DNA of 18,627 nucleotides from Candidatus Bathyarchaeota archaeon (GCA_009889585.1 WUQV01000050.1:1-18627), one strand, 5' to 3'. Counted from the first letter of the stretch, positions 1 to 6,190 are shown. Made by a program: numbers and translations. Notes: a model not told the origin generated them from the letters alone.

Positions 1-334
1 CATGGCGACTGCGAAGTACTTCACGCATAAGGTCGCCATAATGTACGCTGGCAAGATCGTGGAGATGGGACCCTTTACGGATGTTGTCCACGAGCCCCTT
101 CATCCTTACACCAAGGCCCTTATCGACGTTATACCCGAGCCGGATCCGAACAACAGGTTCATCATGAGGAAGGTTGCCCCAGGTGAGCCGCCGAGCCTCA
201 TCGATCCGCCGCCGGGATGCAGATTTCACCCGCGTTGCTCGAACGTGACGGACGTATGCGATAAGGAGGAGCCAGCGTTAATTGAGGTTAAGGCTGATAG
301 GCTCGTGGCTTGCCACCTTTGCTTTAAAAGATAA
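1..334 (+). CDS. Oligopeptide/dipeptide ABC transporter ATP-binding protein, C-terminal part (5' end outside window)
   Basis: This is the tail of a DppD/OppD-type ATPase that powers peptide (or nickel or sugar oligomer) uptake from the cytoplasmic face of the membrane. The visible 110 residues begin just after the H-loop region. They show the usual strand 'HKVAIMYAGKIVEMGP', then 'HPYTKALI', and then the C-terminal oligopeptide-transporter extension with its cysteine signature 'GCRFHPRC' followed by a third cysteine ('VCDKEEP') and a fourth near the end ('ACHLC'). In this family these cysteines form a [4Fe-4S] site. Walker A, Walker B and the signature loop lie upstream of the window. The reading frame ends in TAA and no partner gene follows, so it is the last gene of its operon. 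A remnant of a cognate-type permease is seen far away at 17189-17330. Function is secure; substrate is not. Confidence 0.93.
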   Translation, partial: MATAKYFTHKVAIMYAGKIVEMGPFTDVVHEPLHPYTKALIDVIPEPDPNNRFIMRKVAPGEPPSLIDPPPGCRFHPRCSNVTDVCDKEEPALIEVKADRLVACHLCFKR

Positions 335-406
335 AATATCTAGACGTTTCCTATTAGCTCTAGCCTCTAAATCGCTGATATAGATCTATTATAGTGCTTA
401 TACCTA

Positions 407-872
407 CTACGCCCTTAGGCTTCTTAACGACTCTAGCGCCAATACATCTACTATATTGTGCTTAGCATATACGAATTTGCTCAATACAGCGCCCTTTCTT
501 CATCGCTAAAGTAGCCCTAACACAGCCGCGCAGGATAAATTCATTCACAAAGAAGATACTAGAAGTCGTAGCCATATCGTAAACCTCTTCTCTTTCGAGC
601 TTCTTTACTTCCTTCGGCTTCCTAACCATCGTTGAATACGTAGTAGCGAAGAACATTAATTTTCAGGTATGCCCTTTAATAGCCTAACCCTTAACCCCTC
701 TTCAAATGAAGTTAAGTTAAATGCTCCGTCATAACCTACAATAGTTCTTCTAATTTTATCGTCACTATCGCTTATAGAGCCCCATAGTCAAAAACTCCTG
801 CTAAAAGCTCCTCTTGAAACCATTTGAGGCCTCCTCCTTAATTACTTCAAGGATTATCTTGGTTAGCTTCAT
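407..872 (-). pseudogene. Decayed small gene of unknown family, divergent from the PaREP1-like gene
   Basis: Read on the minus strand from an ATG at 872, a coherent protein of about 150 residues can be followed only by changing frame several times: 'MKLTKIILEVIKEEASNG', then 'KWFQEELLAGVFDYG', then 'SDSDDKIRRTIVGYDGAF', a stop at about 657-659 that overlaps a new ATG (TAATG), an open stretch 656-462, and finally 'AVLSKFVYAKHNIVDVLALE' up to a TAG at 407. The segments abut closely, which suggests one gene with three or more frame breaks rather than chance. I do not recognise the family. It is divergent from the gene at 926 with only about 50 bases between the starts, so the two may once have been a pair. 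An alternative is two very small overlapping genes. Confidence 0.4.
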
Positions 873-885
873 AAGTCTATGAAAG

Positions 886-896
886 GTTTATATTTA
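886..896 (+). promoter_or_regulatory. TATA box for the PaREP1-like gene
   Basis: A clear archaeal TATA element ('GTTTATATTTA', with purines just upstream as in a BRE) lies about 33 bases before the TTG at 926. A transcript starting 25-28 bases downstream would have almost no leader. Confidence 0.6.
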
Positions 897-925
897 AGAT
901 GCCCTGCGGATTTTAGGGGCTTAAG

Positions 926-1309
926 TTGGAGGAAAGGGTTAGTGAGTTATTTAAGGATGCCGAATGCCTTTATGATATGGCCTTGAGAGAGCTTGAGATA
1001 GGCAATGTTAGGGATGCTGCTGAAAAGGCTTGGTGCGCTACTTTAAGGGCTACAGATGCCGTTATATTGGCTAACATGGGCTTAGAGCCCATAAGGTCAG
1101 ATTTAACGTCCAAGAGGCTTCACGAATTACGCTCCAAACGTCCTGAAGTCGAGGTCTTAATAGGTAGATATCATACTAGGGCCGACTTCCTTCATGGAAT
1201 GTGCTTTTATTTAGGGATTTGTGATCCAATTGAGGAGATTAAGAGGAGGATAATTGAGACTAAAGAATATATTGAAGATGCTAAAAGGTTAGCTGAATTT
1301 AAAGTATAA
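926..1309 (+). CDS. PaREP1-family / HEPN-like helical protein
   Basis: A 127-residue, largely helical protein. The central part 'RDAAEKAWCATLRATDAVIL' (about residues 29-48) matches the PaREP1/PaREP8 pattern, in which a helix of the form 'ASEKLWGA...AVKALA' is followed by a helix containing 'LHELRSKRPE', a 'RADFLHGMCFYLG' segment and a final helix ending near a conserved 'DAKRLAE'. PaREP1 proteins belong to the HEPN-like four-helix fold and are abundant, often multicopy, in thermophilic crenarchaea. Their function is not established, and some HEPN proteins are RNases or toxin partners of MNT nucleotidyltransferases. The canonical RX4-6H RNase motif is not obvious: 'RYHTR' and 'FLHG' are the nearest. 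The start is a TTG; an 'AGGGG' sits about 6 bases ahead and a TATA box about 30. It has no operon partner, but a decayed gene faces away from it. Confidence 0.7.
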   Translation: MEERVSELFKDAECLYDMALRELEIGNVRDAAEKAWCATLRATDAVILANMGLEPIRSDLTSKRLHELRSKRPEVEVLIGRYHTRADFLHGMCFYLGICDPIEEIKRRIIETKEYIEDAKRLAEFKV

Positions 1310-1523
1310 ATATTAAGCTTAATATTTTAAGGTCATTCTAATATTTGACGTTCTGTTTAAACCTTTAGTATTAATGAAGGGGCTCCGTTACTTTAAGAGG
1401 GCGATTCTCCCTAGACTGGCGATGGATCATGCATCTAGAGCCTACAGGGACTTAGCTTTCCAATGTACGAGAAAGAGCATCGGCCAGGTATTCTAGGCGC
1501 GAAAGGAATGGGGCTAAGGATCT

Positions 1524-1549
1524 CGTCCACAAGCTACGTCCACAAGCTA
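1524..1549 (+). repeat. Exact 13-bp tandem duplication
   Basis: The 13-mer 'CGTCCACAAGCTA' occurs twice head to tail with no mismatch and no spacer (1524-1536, 1537-1549). Thirteen is not a multiple of three, so it shifts any reading frame passing through it. It is followed directly by the hairpin at 1547-1572. Confidence 0.9.
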
Positions 1550-1572
1550 ACCACGTGGTGCCACGTGGTTAG
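1547..1572. repeat. Perfect 12-bp inverted repeat with 2-base loop
   Basis: 'CTAACCACGTGG' and its exact reverse complement are separated by only TG. Each arm also contains the palindrome CCACGTGG, so the site can fold either as one long hairpin or as two small ones. No T-tract follows, so a simple terminator is unlikely. Subterminal hairpins are typical of IS200/IS605 elements, which would suit the TnpB-like remnant around it. Confidence 0.85.
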
Positions 1573-1827
1573 TCAGTCGAGCAGTTCGGGAAGTACGTTC
1601 ATTGTTCGAGCGCTTGGACAGGAAGGAGATGCTCACCAATTCCAGATTCGATAATGCGCTTTGCTCTTAAAATCGTATATGGCTATTTGCGCGCACGCTA
1701 TTAAGCAACCCTGCGTAAGCCGATTGTATGTTGAAGAGGCTGGTGGAACTTGAACTTGACTTCTCGAGCTCACGTCGCAGCAGTAAGAAATAGCCAATAG
1801 AGGGGGTAGAAAGCTCTGCGAGCTTCC

Positions 1828-2268
1828 TTAAATTTGCATAAAAAGCCAGAAGATAAACGCCCCCATGAAAAACACCATAAAGCCCAAAACTCTTATGATC
1901 GTTATGGATTTTTTCACACCTATAATTCCCACAGTTTCTGGCGTCGCAAATGGGAAAATTATCACGAGAATTCCGAGCATACACACCGCGATAGGTATAA
2001 CCATCGGGATTCTAAGTACCGAAGATGCTATCATGACAAGCAAAGCTCCGAAGATCGAGCATATAAACAGAAGAGCATATTTATTCGCATACTCCACAAA
2101 CCCTCTCAGTTTCTTCTCACAATAATTAGAGCACACGTTCATTGTTGTATCATGTTTTCCAACGCCAAATCTGCCTACAACAGATATACGAATTTCCTTA
2201 AGATTAGGCGCTTTCTTATTACACCAAACGCACTTCATCGTAACCTCTTCCAGGCGTTCCTTCTTCAT
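1828..2268 (-). CDS. Small membrane protein with N-terminal zinc-ribbon-like cysteines
   Basis: A 146-residue protein of unknown function. Residues 11-50 carry two cysteine pairs, 'CVWC' (13, 16) and 'CSNYC' (46, 50), spaced as in a zinc ribbon. Three hydrophobic helices follow at about 64-82, 88-108 and 122-143, and the protein ends just after the third. The soluble head would therefore face the cytoplasm if the protein follows the positive-inside rule. Two starts are plausible. The first is an ATG at 2268, which lies 27 bases from a good TATA box (leaderless). The second is residue 11 (ATG at 2238), preceded by a GAGG ribosome-binding site 5 bases away, which would begin right at the zinc ribbon. 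No neighbour shares the strand closely, so there is no context for its job. Confidence 0.75.
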   Translation of the reverse strand: MKKERLEEVTMKCVWCNKKAPNLKEIRISVVGRFGVGKHDTTMNVCSNYCEKKLRGFVEYANKYALLFICSIFGALLVMIASSVLRIPMVIPIAVCMLGILVIIFPFATPETVGIIGVKKSITIIRVLGFMVFFMGAFIFWLFMQI

Positions 2269-2290
2269 TAATCATCACGCTAAACATTAA

Positions 2291-2299
2291 TTATATAAG
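2291..2299 (-). promoter_or_regulatory. TATA box for the zinc-ribbon membrane protein
   Basis: 'CTTATATAA' on the minus strand, centred 27 bases before the ATG at 2268, the geometry of a leaderless archaeal transcript. Confidence 0.55.
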
Positions 2300-2308
2300 A
2301 CTATTTAA

Positions 2309-2455
2309 GCCTTTGTTCTTCTTATAGAGTTTAAGGAGCTTTTTAATTGGAAGCTCATAAAGCCTCTGCTGCCTCTTAAGGCTAGAACAGGCAGGCCTAG
2401 AGCTGATGATAGAAGGACGATAAATGGCGAGGTATATATGTATTGGTTTAAGCCA
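2309..2455 (+). pseudogene. N-terminal fragment of an IS5-type transposase (DUF4096-like)
   Basis: The plus strand encodes about 50 residues including 'FNWKLIKPLLPLKARTGRPR' and then 'ADDRRTINGE'. This is the standard N-terminal helix-turn-helix region of IS5-family (IS1031/IS427-like) transposases, in which 'W.LI.PLLP......GRPR.DDR..INGILY' is highly conserved. The frame opens after a TAA at 2306 without a good ATG. It breaks off at 2455, where the inverted repeat of the IS6-like element begins. The DDE catalytic domain is absent. It is therefore a dead stub, interrupted or truncated by the second element. Confidence 0.75.
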
Positions 2456-3143
2456 GGGTACTGTCCGGATAAGCCCTCACCCTTTTAGGCTTTATAGCAT
2501 AACATAAATATATTTATGCTAATAATTCCCTCTCTATAGCTCCTCGCGCTAAGCTTATTATGGAATATAGCCGTTCTCTCCTTTAGATATCTAAACGACC
2601 TTTCTACGCTATTCCTCATATAGAACCTCACATGCCTATACTTTAGCCTAAGCCTATTCAATGCCTGTAGATACTATGGCCCTCTATCTATTAGCACAAT
2701 AGGCCTATTCTTACATAGCCTTAATACGCTCCTCAAGAATAGAAGTGCGCTTAATTCGCTCCTTTGATAAGACGCTTCTAGTGCTAATAGCTCCTTATTA
2801 TCTACATCTATAGCAGACGATATATAGGCTATAGATCCCTTTATGCTAATCTTATTCTCATCTAAGGCTATAAATCTCCTATTCTTAGCTTCTCTAGCTA
2901 TCTTTATATTGGATAGTTTCTTTACCAAAATGGGCTTTAGACTTGGATATTGACTCTAATGATAGGTCCAAGGCCCTAAAGACCTTTCTACAGCTACCAT
3001 AGAACATATAGCTTAATACTGCTAATCTTATCGCCTTTATGCTTTTCTATTACGCTTAAAACAAGATGATATTAGGCCTACGATATCTTGCATAGTAGCT
3101 AATGGATAGGGACATACTAATAAGCCTTATCCGGACAGTACCC
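2456..3143 (-). mobile_element. IS6-like insertion sequence, degenerate, 688 bp
   Basis: The ends are perfect 18-bp inverted repeats: 'GGGTACTGTCCGGATAAG' at 2456-2473 and its reverse complement at 3126-3143. The size (688 bp), the repeat length and the GG-TACTGT type end agree with archaeal IS6/IS240-like elements. The only gene is a broken transposase on the minus strand. The eight bases on either side (TTAAGCCA and GGACTTTT) do not match, so the 8-bp target duplication expected for IS6 is missing. This suggests that one flank was lost or recombined. The left flank is an IS5 transposase stub and the right flank is the 3' end of a membrane-protein gene. Confidence 0.85.
2485..3093 (-). pseudogene. 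IS6-like DDE transposase, inactivated
   Basis: Conceptual translation from an ATG at 3093 needs three repairs. 'MQDIVGLISSCFKRNRKA' shifts frame near 3042 into 'IRLAVLSYMFYGSCRKVF'. That shifts again around 2900-2925 into the longest open stretch, which starts 'MVKKLSNIKIAREAKNRR'. An in-frame TAG at about 2671-2673 then replaces the tryptophan of the family motif 'DRGPW'. Reading continues through 'YLQALNRLRLKYRHVRFY' to a TAA at 2485. The catalytic triad is recognisable: D in 'ALDENKI', D in 'LIDRGP' and E in 'NSVERSFRYLKERT'. All residues are there but no single product could be made without read-through and frameshifting, so the element cannot move on its own. The AT-rich codon choice differs from the housekeeping genes further right. 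Confidence 0.8.
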
Positions 3144-3602
3144 GGACTTTTGAAGCAAGGTATTAATAACCCTGCTAAGCAGTTCAGGTCTGCTCGTGCC
3201 AAGGAGAATAGTTCGTTTGGCCGTGAAAAGCACAACAGCTTTGTTGCCTCTCGTAGTGTAAGCCCAGGCCTTTTTACCCTCCCATTGCCCCCATCGAATT
3301 CCCCAACCGCCAAACTGCCGAATAGGGCGATAGCTCGTCGGTTGACAAGAGTTAACCTCGGAAAGGGAAATCCTAAAGCGTATAAGGTGAAACCATCCAA
3401 ACTCAATGAGGATATAGCCAGTATAAACCGTTGTTTTCATCCGAAGCAAGAGGAGAGTAATCCCAGTAACGACCAAAAGCCCAACGAGCGATGCTGCAGG
3501 AAGACCTGTAGCAACAGGAACTAATGCCACAATTCCTACTATAGCATACACCAACGGGTGAAAGTATTGCACCTCCTGAAACAATGGTACTTCAACTTTC
3601 AT
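3117..3602 (-). CDS. Two-TM PH-like membrane protein (DUF6141-like), 3' end altered by IS
   Basis: A 161-residue reading frame with two adjacent membrane helices (about 15-32 and 36-54) and then a soluble beta-rich domain. 'SYRPIRQFGGWGIRWG' (90-105), 'TRGNKAVVLFTAKRTILLGT' (117-136) and 'SRPE' are the hallmarks of small bacterial and archaeal PH-like membrane proteins of the DUF6141 type; their role is unknown. Start: ATG with 'GCGAGG' four bases ahead and a TATA box at 3637-3645. The IS6-like inverted repeat begins at codon 154, so the last eight codons and the stop come from the element. The native domain looks nearly complete, because relatives end soon after the 'RPE...L' helix, and the protein may still work. 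I am confident of the reading frame and fairly confident of the family. Confidence 0.75.
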   Translation of the reverse strand: MKVEVPLFQEVQYFHPLVYAIVGIVALVPVATGLPAASLVGLLVVTGITLLLLRMKTTVYTGYILIEFGWFHLIRFRISLSEVNSCQPTSYRPIRQFGGWGIRWGQWEGKKAWAYTTRGNKAVVLFTAKRTILLGTSRPELLSRVINTLLQKSGYCPDKAY

Positions 3603-3636
3603 ATTGCCTCGCCAAGTGAAAATTCAACTTTAATCG

Positions 3637-3645
3637 ATATATAGG
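3637..3645 (-). promoter_or_regulatory. TATA box for the PH-like membrane protein
   Basis: 'CCTATATAT' on the minus strand, about 39 bases before the ATG at 3602. This predicts a leader of about a dozen bases holding the 'GCGAGG' ribosome-binding site at 3607-3612. Confidence 0.5.
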
Positions 3646-3668
3646 CTGTCGGAAAATGCCTAGGCAAT

Positions 3669-3830
3669 TCATCCCTTCCTCACGGGCTCATATATTATCC
3701 TTTTACGTCGTCGTTCGATCAACACCTTGACCCTTTCCCCATCCTTTACGTCAAAGGCCCTGACCGCCTCTATCAGAATAGTCATCATAAAGCTTCTGGT
3801 GGGCCTGTGCTGAACCTTCGCGATGGCCAT
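3669..3830 (-). CDS. AbrB/SpoVT-like small DNA-binding protein
   Basis: A 53-residue basic protein. 'SFMMTILIEAVRAFDVKDGE' (about residues 13-32) followed by 'RVKVLIERRRKRIIYEPVRK' fits the swapped-hairpin AbrB fold, where 'Y.vTIPkevr..lgl.eGDrv.v...dg.i.i.p' is the norm. Such proteins are transcription regulators or antitoxins and act as dimers. The usual proline after the TI strand is replaced, so the match is imperfect. The start is chosen at the ATG at 3830 because a TATA box ('ACTTATATA', 3851-3859) lies 25 bases before it and 'GAGGA' is 5 bases upstream. An ATG at 3845 would add five residues, and an open frame runs back to 3941 but would overrun the promoter. No toxin gene adjoins: the upstream neighbour is a dead nucleotidyltransferase. 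Confidence 0.6.
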   Translation of the reverse strand: MAIAKVQHRPTRSFMMTILIEAVRAFDVKDGERVKVLIERRRKRIIYEPVRKG

Positions 3831-3850
3831 CTCTTCCTCAGGCATCTGAG

Positions 3851-3859
3851 TATATAAGT
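3851..3859 (-). promoter_or_regulatory. TATA box for the AbrB-like gene
   Basis: 'CTTATATAC'-type element on the minus strand, centred 25 bases ahead of the ATG at 3830. It decides against the longer 90-codon reading. Confidence 0.5.
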
Positions 3860-3976
3860 ATGAATAGAGACCTCCACGCCTCCAGATGTGGGATGGTAAA
3901 TGCCCCGAAAGCCAGCCTAGGGATGGCCCCCCGCTATCCATGGCCGTAGTCGGCCTGATAGATTAGAGTTAACGGT

Positions 3977-4410
3977 TCACTCCGATGTAATCTTTATGGC
4001 ATAGCTTAGCATGTCCTTTAAGATTACACTTCTACTCCTCATTCATTCAAACTCGTCCTGTGTATATGCTAACACGTCGATGGAAAACCCTCAGCCCATG
4101 AGCTTCTTCACGAGGGAGAACCTAGCGCCTACGTCCATGCGATCGAAGACCTTTGATACGATTATCAAGTCTACGTCGCTATCCTTCAACCAATCGCCCC
4201 TAGCGTAACTTCCGCATAAGCATACGTCAGCCTCCAAATCCATCCTCCTCAAGGCATCGACGAACATCCTCAGAGGCTCGGCCAAAAACGAAGGTATGCG
4301 CTTATCTTCTAAGGCTTCGCAAGTGCTCCTATCTCCTCTATTACCTCCCTAGCGGCATTTATATGGCGTCTGACGAAGGCCCTCAACTTTTTCTGATGTT
4401 CCTCCTGCAT
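3977..4410 (-). pseudogene. MNT-type minimal nucleotidyltransferase, broken by one frameshift and two TGA codons
   Basis: The gene starts at an ATG at 4410 ('MQEEHQKKLRAFVRRHINAA'), changes frame near 4310-4330, and then carries a clear nucleotidyltransferase core: 'CLCGSYARGDWLKDSDVDLI' (the GSxxRGxxxxxSDxDL motif with both metal-binding aspartates). A TGA at 4091-4093 follows 'KKLMG'. The same frame then continues with 'GFSIDVLAYTQDEFE', a second TGA at 4043-4045, and 'MRSRSVILKDMLSYAIKITS' to a final TGA at 3977. In relatives this tail is one uninterrupted domain, and both TGA positions are ones where tryptophan would be natural. MNT proteins usually pair with HEPN toxins, but none is adjacent here. 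The product, if any, is a 64-residue stub (start 4285) that lacks the third acidic residue strand. Confidence 0.8.
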
Positions 4411-4713
4411 TTAATGAACGAACTAAGCTTAAGCCTCATCATCCTTCCTATATAGAGACGACCTTTGCATAGATCGCACTGATTGACAGTTTTCTTATTA
4501 ATATCTTCACGCATGCCCTTGCGATCTTCGCTGATGAATCTTTCGCATAGCGCTATTAGTGTCTATTCATCAGCCGCTTGCCAAGCCGAGAAGGAGTGGG
4601 TCATGGAAATAAAGCCTAACGACGATCCATCTCAACGAATGAATTTAGGAACTTCTCGCCGAATCATCACATGAGCGCCTCTTGAAGAAGGCTACTTGAC
4701 GCTTACGAGCGGC
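4411..4713. other. Intergenic stretch; possible unrecognised remnant on the minus strand
   Basis: No intact gene. On the minus strand a stretch including 'TLIALCERFISEDRKGMR' and 'VNQCDLCKGRLYIGRMMR' is open from about 4563 down to 4430, and it is joined upstream through a TAG and a TGA to further coherent residues. It could be a decayed gene with a CxxC pair, but I cannot assign it. A TATA-like 'CTATATAGG' near 4448-4456 would fit the nucleotidyltransferase pseudogene. Confidence 0.25.
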
Positions 4714-5203
4714 TCATAGGCTTTCGACGGCTTTTAAGACCTCCTTAGCTAGCTGAATTGAATCCTCTAGGCTCCTCATGATCGTATTCCTTACGGACAC
4801 GTGAATCCCTAAGGCTCTTATGCGCTCCTCTTGGGCCTTATCAACGAGATCTATGAAGAATGCATCGATGAAGTCCTTGTAAAGGGCAGCTACGCCGTAA
4901 GCCGAGACCTCCAACCAAGCCCTTCATCAGCTTATCGGCCGGCCCCTTTATCGGAGCCCCTCCTACGATGGGGATAATGGCGACTATACTCGTCTTCATC
5001 GTCCTTAACGCCTCCCTCACCCCCTCGATGGCCAAGACGGGGCCTATGCTCACTATCGGGTTGCTAAGGCATACGATTACGGCGTCCGCCTCCTCCACCG
5101 CCTTTAAAATACCTGGGGCTGGCTTTGCGACGTCAACGCCTTCGAAATCAACGCTTAGAATATCATCTCTAGCGCCTCTTTTAACGAGGTACTCTTGAAG
5201 GTT
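4714..5203 (-). pseudogene. cofD: cofD remnant (3' half, frameshifted)
   Basis: Second, dead copy of 2-phospho-L-lactate transferase. From 5203 the minus strand reads 'NLQEYLVKRGARDDILSVDF', then 'SNPIVSIGPVLAIEGVREAL' and 'GGAPIKGPADKLMKGL'. A frameshift near 4914 leads into 'EVSAYGVAALYKDFIDAFF', followed by 'NTIMRSLEDSIQLAKEVL' to the stop at 4714. Every segment aligns with the C-terminal half of the intact CofD at 12963-13892 (for example 'SNPIVSIGPILAIKGVRETL', 'EVSAYGVASLYRDFIDAFVM'). About 150 N-terminal residues, including the GG.G nucleotide loop, are absent. Homology stops abruptly at 5203, five bases before an unrelated pseudogene starts on the other strand. The protein identity is high, so the copy is either a fairly recent duplicate or a close relative. 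Confidence 0.92.
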
Positions 5204-5208
5204 ATACT

Positions 5209-5926
5209 GCGTGTTACAGGCAGATGTCGATCGCAGAGTCTACGGTTGGGATATTGAAATCCCTCAGGGCGGACTTCTGTTATCTTAGGGTCAGAAGAGT
5301 GGTGTTGTGGCTTGCCATTAGTACGTACTAGTCAAATGAAATTAGTATATAAAATGGCTAAGCATAATGCCAATGTGATGGAGAAGGCTGGAGTTAAGCA
5401 GGTGATTACGTCTTGTGCAGGAATTTAACGCTAAAGGATGATTATGGAAAGACGCTTCAACCTCAAGTTAGATATCGAGGTATTGCGCGTATCAGAGCTT
5501 CTATACTCGCTCTTAAAGGAGGGCAGGCTTAAGTTCACGAAGGAATTGGATATGACTGTAACGTACCACGACCCTTGTCACTTAACTAGGAGTATGGCAG
5601 TAGCCCTGCCGGAACAGAAGAGGCAGAGGGTCTACGAGCCTCAGAGGGCGGTCATCGACGCCATACCAGGGGGTAGAGTTCATCGAAATATTACGAAATC
5701 GAGACGATTCTTGGTGTTGTAGCGCAGGGGCGGGCGTGAAGGCAGCCTTCCCAGATATGGCGATGTGGATCGCGATGGAAAGAGTTAAGGAGGCTAAGGA
5801 GGTTAACGCTAAAGCCATGGTAACCGCTTGTCCATTTTACGTAAGGAACTTACAGGATGCGGCACAAGAATACACAAGCCGATTAAGGTATTTGACTTGA
5901 CGGAAATCGTCGCCAAAGCGCTGTGA
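5209..5926 (+). pseudogene. GlcF/HdrD-like Fe-S oxidoreductase remnant (CCG domains)
   Basis: Dead copy of a two-CCG-domain protein like the one at 10266-11432. Segments in order: 'ACYRQMSIAESTVGILKSLR' (5209 on); after a shift 'VILGSEEWCCGLPLVRTS' (first CCG); 'MEKAGVKQVITSCAG'; a shift at a TAA near 5427; 'KLDIEVLRVSELLYSLLKEG'; 'MTVTYHDPCHLTR' (second CCG start); 'RVYEPQRAVIDAIPG'; a one-base shift near 5670; 'SWCCSAGAGVKAAFPDMA'; 'AKAMVTACPFYVRNLQDAAQ'; and after a last shift 'IKVFDLTEIVAKAL' and TGA at 5924. It has lost the N-terminal 4Fe-4S region. The second CCG motif is damaged (CCS for CCG, CPFY for CPFC). It is clearly more divergent from the intact paralog than the cofD remnant is from its own. 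The short open frame at 5438-5722 is part of this wreck, not a gene. Confidence 0.88.
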
Positions 5927-6190
5927 GGTATTTTAGCATACGAATGTGATTGAAACAAGTCCTCTTTTTGTGCAATTTGTAATTCCACTCTCTAATAGTC
6001 CGACCCTCTTACTTTCAGATTCAAACAGATTTTGCATAAGGGTGCTCACAGCCCTCTTACAACTCGAAGTTCAATGTCTTCTTCAAAGGATGTAACGCTA
6101 GGCAATCCGAGAGGGACAGAGGGTGAGCCGTTAGTTTCATCAAAGAAACTTGAGGCCAAGTCAAATTTTAGGAATTTAGCGAATTCTTTG
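5927..6190. other. Intergenic stretch; unassigned minus-strand reading frame with stops
   Basis: No gene recognised. On the minus strand a frame downstream of the transporter remnant reads 'NKEFAKFLKFDLASSFFDET' and 'LPSVTSFEEDIELRVVRGL' (about 6186-6055). It continues past a TGA and a TAG with amino-acid-like composition. It may be another decayed gene, but no family is evident. Confidence 0.25.

Larger units (their letters stand above)
1440..1680 (+). pseudogene. Possible TnpB/IS605 OrfB-like transposon remnant
   Basis: No intact gene is present between 1310 and 1827. Two short plus-strand stretches in different frames resemble TnpB-type proteins: 'RYSRRERNGAKDLVHKL' (about 1487-1536), like the helix preceding the second catalytic strand, and 'LFERLDRKEMLTNSRFDNAL' (about 1594-1653), like the strand that carries the central glutamate. 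Between them lie a 13-base exact tandem duplication and a perfect hairpin, either of which would destroy the frame. Similarity is short and judged by eye, so this may be chance. Confidence 0.3.

Noticed and set aside
1463..1654. Plus-strand open frame of 63 codons
   Set aside because: It runs through the 13-bp tandem repeat and the hairpin, has no promoter or ribosome-binding site, and resembles no family in this frame.
1834..2271. Plus-strand open frame of 145 codons opposite the zinc-ribbon protein
   Set aside because: It is an antisense shadow: the minus-strand product has membrane helices and cysteine pairs, while this one is low-complexity in H, N, R and K.
2448..3151. 8-bp target-site duplication around the IS6-like element
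   Set aside because: The flanks TTAAGCCA and GGACTTTT do not match, and shifting the ends by one or two bases does not create a match.
3102..3524. Plus-strand open frame of 140 codons across the IS end
   Set aside because: It is antisense to the PH-like membrane protein and crosses the inverted repeat.
3669..3941. Longer 90-codon form of the AbrB-like gene
   Set aside because: The extra 37 residues are not protein-like and would be encoded upstream of and across the TATA box.
3977..4410. TGA read as tryptophan (recoded stop) in this genome
   Set aside because: glcD and the lutB-like gene end at TGA exactly where their families end, and the nucleotidyltransferase also has a frameshift, so decay explains it better.
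5438..5722. A 94-codon plus-strand gene
   Set aside because: It is one frame of the larger GlcF-like pseudogene; its last 40 codons are out of frame with the family.
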